A stretch of DNA of 10,374 bases from Myxococcales bacterium (lineage in GTDB: Bacteria > Myxococcota_A > Polyangia > Haliangiales > J016), in the NCBI GenBank assembly GCA_014238595.1, contig JABAAV010000051.1, forward strand, positions 254 through 10,627. Reading direction: 5' to 3'. Below, piece after piece: positions 6,277 to 10,374 of the stretch; within the stretch, counting starts at the first letter, position 1; the number at the start of each line of letters is the position of its first letter. The notes under the pieces are model-generated. The model made no database searches. It saw only the letters and a list, made by a program, of their open reading frames with translations, and was not told where the DNA came from. Position numbers and translations under genes: made by a program.

Positions 6277-7001
6277 GGTTTGACTGTGGTTCCTATTTGC
6301 TCTCCAAGAACGATACGATACATATTATCTTCTTTACCTAAATCAAACACAATGAGAGGAAGTTTGTTTGTTTGACATAAAGTAAATGCTGTTGCATCCA
6401 TAATTTCAAGATTGTTAGCGATAGCTTCCTGAAAAGACAGTGTCTCATAAAGTGTTGCATCAGTATGAAGCATTGGATCCTTATCAAAGACACCAGGGAC
6501 ACGTGTCGCTTTTAGCAAAATATCTGCACCGATTTCCATGGCTCGAAGAGCCGCCGCCGTATCTGTGGTAAAAAAAGGATTTCCTGTTCCAGATGCAAAG
6601 ATAACAATACGTCCTCGTTCGATGTGCCGAATAGCACGTCGACGAATGTAGGGTTCAGCTAGTTGTGTAATGGGAATAGCACTTTGAACACGCGTTTGCA
6701 CCCCGCGTCTTTCGATGGCTTCTTGTAATGCAAGTGCATTCATTACGGTTGCCATCATGCCGACATAATCGGCAGAAGATCGATCCATGCCTGCGGCAGA
6801 ATCTGAAACCCCTCGAAATATATTACCTCCGCCAATAACAATACCAACACCAACACCTAATGTGGTGATTTTGATGATTTCATCAGCAACGTAGCCCAAA
6901 ACAGGAACGCTGATACCAAAACCTTGCTCCCCTGCTAAAGATTCACCAGAAACTTTGATCAGAACACGTTGATAACTGATTTTATCGCCATGAGCAGGCA
7001 T
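6273..7001 (-). CDS. pyrH: Uridylate (UMP) kinase
   Basis: This 242-aa protein phosphorylates UMP to UDP using ATP, in the amino-acid kinase fold rather than the usual NMP-kinase fold. Seen: LIKVSGESLAG (14-24), VIGGGNIFRG (55-64), MDRSSADYVGMMATVMNALA (72-91) for UMP and hexamer contacts, ASGTGNPFFTTDTAAALRA (136-154) and VFDKDP (171-176). Length matches the family (about 240). The gene starts 10 bp after tsf; an AAAGGA at the tsf 3' end is rather far to be its ribosome binding site, so coupling to tsf may matter. Its place between tsf and frr is the widespread bacterial order. GTP activation and UTP inhibition are known for the family but not visible here. Confidence 0.97.
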   Translation of the reverse strand: MPAHGDKISYQRVLIKVSGESLAGEQGFGISVPVLGYVADEIIKITTLGVGVGIVIGGGNIFRGVSDSAAGMDRSSADYVGMMATVMNALALQEAIERRGVQTRVQSAIPITQLAEPYIRRRAIRHIERGRIVIFASGTGNPFFTTDTAAALRAMEIGADILLKATRVPGVFDKDPMLHTDATLYETLSFQEAIANNLEIMDATAFTLCQTNKLPLIVFDLGKEDNMYRIVLGEQIGTTVKP

Positions 7002-7011
7002 GATCGTGACA

Positions 7012-7665
7012 TTATCCTTTTGCTGCTTGAGCGACTTCTTCTGCGAAGTTCTCTTGTTTTTTTTCTAATCCTTCACCTAATTCATAGCGCACAAATCTTC
7101 GAATCTGAATGTTTTCACCTAATTTAGAAACAAGATCCTGCTGTAATTGAAAGATGGTTTTGTTGCCATCCTTGACCCATATTTGATTAAAAAGACAAAT
7201 GTCTTGTATCCATTTATCCATTTGACCATCAGTAATTTTTGCGATGATATGTTCGGGTTTATTCGATTTTTTCTGTTGTTCAAAATAAAGTGTGTATTCT
7301 TTGTCAAAGATATTTTTTGGAATATCTTCTTTGTTTAGATATTGTGGATTCATTGCTGCAATTTGAAGGGCGACTTCACGTACAAAAGTTTGAAAAGCGT
7401 CACCCTGTGCTACGAAATCAGTTTCACAGTTGACTTCAAGCAAAACAGCAACACGGTTTCCAGGATGCACATAGGAGGTCACTACTCCTTCAGTTGCAAT
7501 ACGACTTGTTTTTTTAGCGGCTTTAGCTAGACCTTTTTTGCGAAGGTATTCAATAGCCTTTTCCATATCCACCTGACATTCGACCAATGCTTTTTTGCAA
7601 TCGGACATTCCTGAGCCCGTTCGCTCTCTTAATTCTTTAATGAGTGTGGGGGTTACTGTTTCCAT
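7012..7665 (-). CDS. tsf: Elongation factor Ts, short form
   Basis: This 217-aa guanine-nucleotide exchange factor releases GDP from EF-Tu. Seen: an N-terminal UBA-like domain (1-55, with LRERTGSGMSDCKKAL and EYLRKKGLAKAAKK), then the core with VNCETDFVA (78-86). TDFV is the conserved EF-Tu contact. A second part is Lys/Glu-rich (NKEDIPKNIF, KKSNKPEHIIAKI), and the C-terminus has IRRFVRYELGEGLEKK. E. coli EF-Ts has 283 aa, so this one lacks about 65 residues, mainly in the core repeat and coiled-coil region. Short versions are normal in some lineages, for example Thermus. The ATG at 7665 has a clear GGAG 6 nt upstream. It is co-transcribed with rpsB, 44 bp ahead. Confidence 0.96.
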   Translation of the reverse strand: METVTPTLIKELRERTGSGMSDCKKALVECQVDMEKAIEYLRKKGLAKAAKKTSRIATEGVVTSYVHPGNRVAVLLEVNCETDFVAQGDAFQTFVREVALQIAAMNPQYLNKEDIPKNIFDKEYTLYFEQQKKSNKPEHIIAKITDGQMDKWIQDICLFNQIWVKDGNKTIFQLQQDLVSKLGENIQIRRFVRYELGEGLEKKQENFAEEVAQAAKG

Positions 7666-7709
7666 AATAGTCTCCGTCCATCGTTTGTGACAATCAATTT
7701 AAATCGTTG

Positions 7710-8567
7710 TTATGAGGGTTCTGCGGATGCTTCTGGTGTCATTTGATGCTCGCCTTTTGCGATTTCAACACGGGGACCATGACCCCCTGATGCTATATTA
7801 ATGACTTGTTGATCATCTTGATGTTCTTTTTGAGCGGATGCTTTCTCTTTGTTTTGTTTTTCACCGATCAGACATGCATCTGCAATACGTTCTGAGAAAA
7901 GACGAATGGTGCGAATTGCATCATCGTTTGAAGGAATAACATAGTCAATTTGATCAGGATTACAGTTGGTATCGGTGACTGCAATAATCGGAATTTTTAA
8001 TTTTAGTGCTTCGGAAATAGCAATATGTTCTTTGTTAGGATCGATCACAAACAACGCTCCAGGAAGTTTTGTCATTGAACTGAGCCCTTTGAGTGATTTA
8101 GATAACCGTCCATGTTCTCGCAGTAATGTGTGTTGTTCTTTTTTTGGCAATCCAGTGATGGTTCCATTGTCGATCATTGTTTCAATATCTTTCATACGAT
8201 CTGCAGAGCCCTTGATTGTTTTGAAGTTGGTCAATGTTCCACCAAGCCAACGTTGTGTGATGTAGTATTGATGACTTCGAACTGCATGTTCTTCAATGAT
8301 AGGTGCACCTTGTCTTTTTGTGCCGATGAATAGAATTTTTTCACCACGACTACAAACGTTAATTGCAAATTGGAATGCTTGTTCAAATAACGGAACAGTT
8401 TGCTGTAAATCAATGATGTAATTGCCATCACGTGCTCCCCAAATATACTTCTTCATTTTGGGATTCCATCGTTTGGTGCTGTGACCAAAATGGACACCTG
8501 CATCAAGCAGTGTTTGTATATCAATTTGTCCTTGGGACAGGTTAGGGGTATCTGTATTTTCTGACAT
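7710..8567 (-). CDS. rpsB: 30S ribosomal protein S2
   Basis: This 285-aa protein is S2 of the small ribosomal subunit. Seen: LLDAGVHFGHSTKRWNPKM (20-38), YIWGARDGNYIIDL (41-54), ILFIGTKRQ (78-86), QRWLGGTLTNF (105-115), LPGALFVIDPNKEHIAISEA (168-187), IPIIAVTDTNCNPDQIDYVI (192-211) and IPSNDDAIR (211-219). The folded core ends near 235; about 50 further residues are Lys/Glu/Gln-rich and low in complexity, compared with 241 aa in E. coli. Such tails are common in S2. The start at 8567 is fixed by CGGAG 6 nt upstream. It opens the operon rpsB-tsf-pyrH-frr. The leader upstream can fold in exclusive ways, described separately. Confidence 0.97.
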   Translation of the reverse strand: MSENTDTPNLSQGQIDIQTLLDAGVHFGHSTKRWNPKMKKYIWGARDGNYIIDLQQTVPLFEQAFQFAINVCSRGEKILFIGTKRQGAPIIEEHAVRSHQYYITQRWLGGTLTNFKTIKGSADRMKDIETMIDNGTITGLPKKEQHTLLREHGRLSKSLKGLSSMTKLPGALFVIDPNKEHIAISEALKLKIPIIAVTDTNCNPDQIDYVIPSNDDAIRTIRLFSERIADACLIGEKQNKEKASAQKEHQDDQQVINIASGGHGPRVEIAKGEHQMTPEASAEPS

Positions 8568-8643
8568 AATATGCTCCGTTTTTCCTCTGACGCTTTATTG
8601 GCGGAGGTAACAAAACAACATTACTGTCACGGAAATTACCACC
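8568..8643 (-). promoter_or_regulatory. rpsB leader with mutually exclusive pairings around the ribosome binding site
   Basis: In the minus-strand RNA the ribosome binding site CGGAG (plus 8574-8578) is followed after 6 nt by the rpsB ATG. Upstream, CUCCG (plus 8602-8606) is its exact 5-base complement and could cover it. The same CCUCC-containing stretch (plus 8603-8610) can instead pair with GGUGGUAA (plus 8636-8643), 7 of 8 pairs with one mismatch and a 25-nt loop, freeing the site. A third option pairs CCUC with GAGG (plus 8584-8587), also using CGC/GCG. Known: S2 represses its own mRNA through the leader in several bacteria. A similar switch here is inference from complementarity by eye. 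Confidence 0.42.
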
Positions 8644-8917
8644 TAAATCGTCATGCATGATGAACTATAATAGGCTGCGATCTACCATGCCTTATATACA
8701 AGCGCAAGCAGAGAATGTTTGTTTGTGGTCATGCTCCGTTGATCTGTTACTTCTGGCTATATTCTACATGTGCAGCATGATATTTTATATTGGTTGAATC
8801 GATGTTGTTGTCATCGCTTGTCGTCAAATATATCCTTGAGAAGAACGGAGATTACTTGTTCACTGGGCATGTTTGAAGTAAACTGTTGAATTAGTATCGA
8901 TAACTCGGAGATACTTG
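8644..8917. other. Non-coding intergenic region between rpsB leader and first TadE gene
   Basis: No convincing gene lies here. It should hold the rpsB promoter (minus) and the promoter for the first TadE gene (plus), but I cannot assign either. On the minus strand TATTAT/TATAGT near 8664-8671 and TATATA near 8693-8698 are -10-like, without matching -35 boxes. A perfect 10-bp palindrome TCATGCATGA is at 8651-8660. The 10-mer ATGCTCCGTT at 8731-8740 repeats exactly the one at 8571-8580 that carries the rpsB ribosome binding site. A 24-codon open frame at 8802-8876 (plus) has no ribosome binding site. The CGGAG at 8906-8910 serves the TadE gene. Confidence 0.55.
8906..8910 (+). promoter_or_regulatory. 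Ribosome binding site deciding the first TadE start
   Basis: CGGAG ends 7 nt before the ATG at 8918. The TTG at 8915 would lie only 4 nt away, so the ATG is the preferred start and the leading extra Met is dropped. Confidence 0.7.
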
Positions 8918-9469
8918 ATGAAAAAACAAAGACAGTGTTTACAACAAAGGAAGCACCGAGGTTCTGTTGCGGTTGAGTTTGCCTTGATTATGCCCATTTA
9001 TTTCTTTTTAGTTGTAGGTATGTTTCATATAGGATCATGGTTTAAGGCACAACAAGATCTTCATTTTGCGGCAAACAAGGCAGCACGGTATTATGTTTAT
9101 GCATTAGGTCAAACAGGAACATGGTCAGCACCCAGTGATGCAGAAGTCATCACGAAGATCATAGACTATTTAGGAGGATCTCTTCCTGGCGCATGCGAAG
9201 AATTAATTCTTGCCGATGCGACAAATATAGCGACCTTAACAACAGGAGATTATGCGATGACTTCTTCTGCGGGTATTCGTGCTCCTTCAGTCTATATATC
9301 GTTTCGGTGTAGACTTAAAGCCAATTCAGTACCTCGAGTATTATCAACGATTGCACCACACAGCCCTAGCGATGCTTCTCCCAGTATATTTATTGAGACC
9401 AGTGTCATCAATTCTTCAATGTTTGTCCCCTATTCTTTAGGGGATTCAAATTTACCGTGGGGATTGTAA
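8918..9469 (+). CDS. TadE-like pseudopilin, first of two
   Basis: This 183-aa protein has the TadE-type N-terminus: a basic leader (KKQRQ...RKHR, 1-14), then Gly15 and SVAVE with Glu20 at +5, and a hydrophobic helix FALIMPIYFFLVVGMF (21-36). This G|xxxxE pattern is the cleavage site for a prepilin peptidase of the TadV/FppA kind, giving a mature protein beginning at Ser16. Known: TadE and TadF are minor pseudopilins of the tight-adherence (Flp pilus) machine. Seen downstream: a helix with aromatic and basic residues (45-65) typical of TadE-like proteins, and a divergent extracytoplasmic domain containing Cys93 and Cys131, which might pair. No Tad ATPase, secretin or Flp pilin is in the window. 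Good CGGAG ribosome binding site. The exact role (TadE, TadF or TadG-like) is not decidable. Confidence 0.85.
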   Translation: MKKQRQCLQQRKHRGSVAVEFALIMPIYFFLVVGMFHIGSWFKAQQDLHFAANKAARYYVYALGQTGTWSAPSDAEVITKIIDYLGGSLPGACEELILADATNIATLTTGDYAMTSSAGIRAPSVYISFRCRLKANSVPRVLSTIAPHSPSDASPSIFIETSVINSSMFVPYSLGDSNLPWGL

Positions 9470-9510
9470 TTATACTTATTTGAATCAATCGTCTGAGAAC
9501 ATAAAAGAAC

Positions 9511-10164
9511 ATGATAACCACAAATAGACATATCCACAAAGAGCATGGGACTGTTGCGGTTGAATTTGCGATCTGTCTTCCTTTGATGGCTGTTTTGTTG
9601 GTCAATATATTTGCTTTTTATGATTATATTACTGTACGTCGTGTTGTCCATGAATTTGCAGCACGAGAAGCATATACAAGACAGGGGCTTCATACGCCTG
9701 CGTCATTACGCGGACGGTGTGAAGCTTTAGCAGCAGCGGTCATGGTTTCAGATTCACCCTCATTGTGGGGTGGAAGCGCTTACAATGTTGATTATCAAAT
9801 TTTTGGAGGTTCTCGAGTCGTGGAAGGAAAAACAACGGCCACAGATTTAGAGGCAGATGAAATTAATAAAATTTCTTTATGTAAGGATTTTACTGGAACA
9901 AATTGTATTTCCGAATATCACGGGCTTATGTATAGACGATGGAAACCTTGTGAAATTTTTGTTGAAGCACGATTTAGACCGATGACATTTGGTCGTCGTG
10001 GAGATGCTATCTTTTTGGCTGATTTTTATGACACTTCAGAAGAGTCATGGGTTATTATACTTCCTGAAATTACAACGATTGGTGCAGCAATGTTGGAGAT
10101 GCGCTATCAAGGCACGACAGAAACTAAGACGACATTGACACAGTTTTCTCATGCTGTTCCATAA
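9511..10164 (+). CDS. TadE-like pseudopilin, second of two
   Basis: This 217-aa protein lies 41 bp after the first TadE gene and is probably in the same transcript. Its N-terminus repeats the arrangement: a short leader rich in His, Lys and Arg (1-12), then Gly13 and TVAVE with Glu18 at +5, followed by a hydrophobic helix (FAICLPLMAVLLVNIFAFY, 19-37). The cleavage site is as expected for a prepilin peptidase. The exported domain differs wholly from the first protein and has Cys70, Cys124, Cys132 and Cys147, so one or two disulfides are possible. The pair resembles the TadE/TadF arrangement, but which is which cannot be told. The ribosome binding site is weak (AAAAGAAC before ATG). A hairpin with a T-run follows directly after the stop. 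Confidence 0.83.
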   Translation: MITTNRHIHKEHGTVAVEFAICLPLMAVLLVNIFAFYDYITVRRVVHEFAAREAYTRQGLHTPASLRGRCEALAAAVMVSDSPSLWGGSAYNVDYQIFGGSRVVEGKTTATDLEADEINKISLCKDFTGTNCISEYHGLMYRRWKPCEIFVEARFRPMTFGRRGDAIFLADFYDTSEESWVIILPEITTIGAAMLEMRYQGTTETKTTLTQFSHAVP

Positions 10165-10209
10165 AGAGACCGTGCACTATTTTTACACGATGTCAGTGCT
10201 TGGTCTTTT
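10164..10209 (+). terminator. Stem-loop with T-run after the second TadE gene, facing tRNA-Leu
   Basis: AGACC (10167-10171) and GCACT (10174-10178) pair with AGTGC (10195-10199) and GGTCT (10202-10206), with a 2-nt internal mismatch and a 16-nt loop. The right arm runs into TTTT (10206-10209), and A and G bases before the left arm extend the pairing. This fits a rho-independent terminator for the plus-strand TadE genes. It also lies just beyond the 3' end of tRNA-Leu on the minus strand, where the following bases are poorer in T, so it may stop both transcripts. Confidence 0.5.
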
Positions 10210-10210
10210 G

Positions 10211-10292
10211 TGCGAGAGGGGGGACTCGAACCCCCATGCCTTGCAGCACTGAAACCTGAATCCAGCGCGTCTACCAGTTCCGCCACCCTCGC
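10211..10292 (-). tRNA. tRNA-Leu, anticodon CAG
   Basis: Read on the minus strand, this folds as a class II tRNA of 82 nt. The acceptor stem is GCGAGGG with CTCTCGC (one G-T pair) and discriminator A. The D arm contains the GCG...CGC stem with GGTAGA in the loop. The anticodon stem is CTGGA/TTCAG around the loop TTCAGGT, giving anticodon CAG (plus 10256-10258) for CUG codons. There is a long variable arm (TGC...GCA stem) as in leucine tRNAs, and a T arm GGGGG-TTCGAGT-CCCCC. The following bases are CAA, so CCA is not encoded and must be added by the CCA-adding enzyme. It is convergent with the TadE genes. Confidence 0.97.
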
Positions 10293-10374
10293 TTGATTAC
10301 TATTGTATTAATGTTGATAACATCGTTTTTTTATGAGGTATACATTACTGAATATAGGAGACCGTGTGTATTGG
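10293..10374. other. Right-edge spacer upstream of tRNA-Leu; possible start of a plus-strand gene
   Basis: These 82 bp should hold the tRNA-Leu promoter; a TACAAT at 10303-10308 (minus) is -10-like, but I see no matching -35. A small inverted repeat ATGTT-GAT-AACAT (about 10313-10325) precedes seven T on the plus strand, a weak terminator-like shape. Near the edge AGGAG (10356-10360) is followed by GTG (10366) and TTG (10371), which could begin a gene outside the window. None of these is firm. Confidence 0.2.

Noticed and set aside
8682..8732. 16-codon open frame on the minus strand that starts in the second AACGGAGCAT copy
   Set aside because: Only one base separates GGAG from the ATG, too close for normal initiation; not supported as a leader peptide.
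8802..8876. 24-codon open frame on the plus strand upstream of the first TadE gene
   Set aside because: No ribosome binding site before its ATG and no recognisable pattern; a frame of this length is expected by chance.
10166..10366. Short direct repeat GAGACCGTG at 10166-10174 and 10358-10366 flanking tRNA-Leu, considered as an attachment site
   Set aside because: Nine bases only, outside the tRNA itself, with no integrase or phage gene nearby; likely chance.
1..10374. CRISPR array, insertion sequence, toxin-antitoxin or phage genes
   Set aside because: I looked for regular repeats, terminal inverted repeats, transposase or integrase motifs and small paired genes and found none I could support.

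Overview
The window looks like part of a compact bacterial chromosome, at roughly 40% G+C by eye. Gene content points to a deltaproteobacterial or Myxococcota-like lineage. The F-type ATP synthase cluster has separate b' and b subunits with no a or c genes beside them, and a bactofilin sits directly upstream. The Ser/Thr kinase has a catalytic loop ending in RDVSPSN, the form I associate with myxobacterial kinases. TadE-type pseudopilins and a short EF-Ts fit the same picture. This placement is inference from gene content, not a phylogeny.

Layout. Positions 1-2613, minus strand: bactofilin, an unrecognised 63-aa two-helix membrane protein, then ATP synthase b', b, delta and the N-terminal 116 residues of alpha, running off the left edge. 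The b', b and delta genes are joined by 4-bp ATGA overlaps. Positions 2631-4279, plus strand: a soluble Ser/Thr kinase and a four-helix membrane protein 5 bp behind it, divergent from bactofilin across only 17 bp. Positions 4271-4885, minus: queE, overlapping the end of the membrane protein gene. Positions 4910-5734, plus: a short-chain dehydrogenase of the enoyl-CoA reductase-like type, whose stop overlaps that of frr. Positions 5731-8567, minus: the translation and nucleotide operon rpsB-tsf-pyrH-frr. Positions 8568-8917 are non-coding and hold the rpsB leader and the upstream region of the first TadE gene. Positions 8918-10164, plus: two TadE-like pseudopilin genes. Positions 10211-10292, minus: tRNA-Leu(CAG), with a stem-loop and T-run between it and the second TadE gene.

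How the parts relate. Most of the window is housekeeping: energy (F1Fo stator and catalytic head), translation (S2, EF-Ts, RRF, tRNA-Leu), UMP phosphorylation and a tRNA-modification precursor enzyme (QueE). The accessory interest lies in three places. One is the bactofilin/kinase/small membrane protein group at the head of the ATP synthase cluster. Another is an rpsB leader that can fold in two exclusive ways, one covering the ribosome binding site. The third is a TadE pair without the rest of a Tad secretion locus in view. I found no CRISPR array, insertion sequence, prophage or defence system, and nothing I can defend as a wholly new system.
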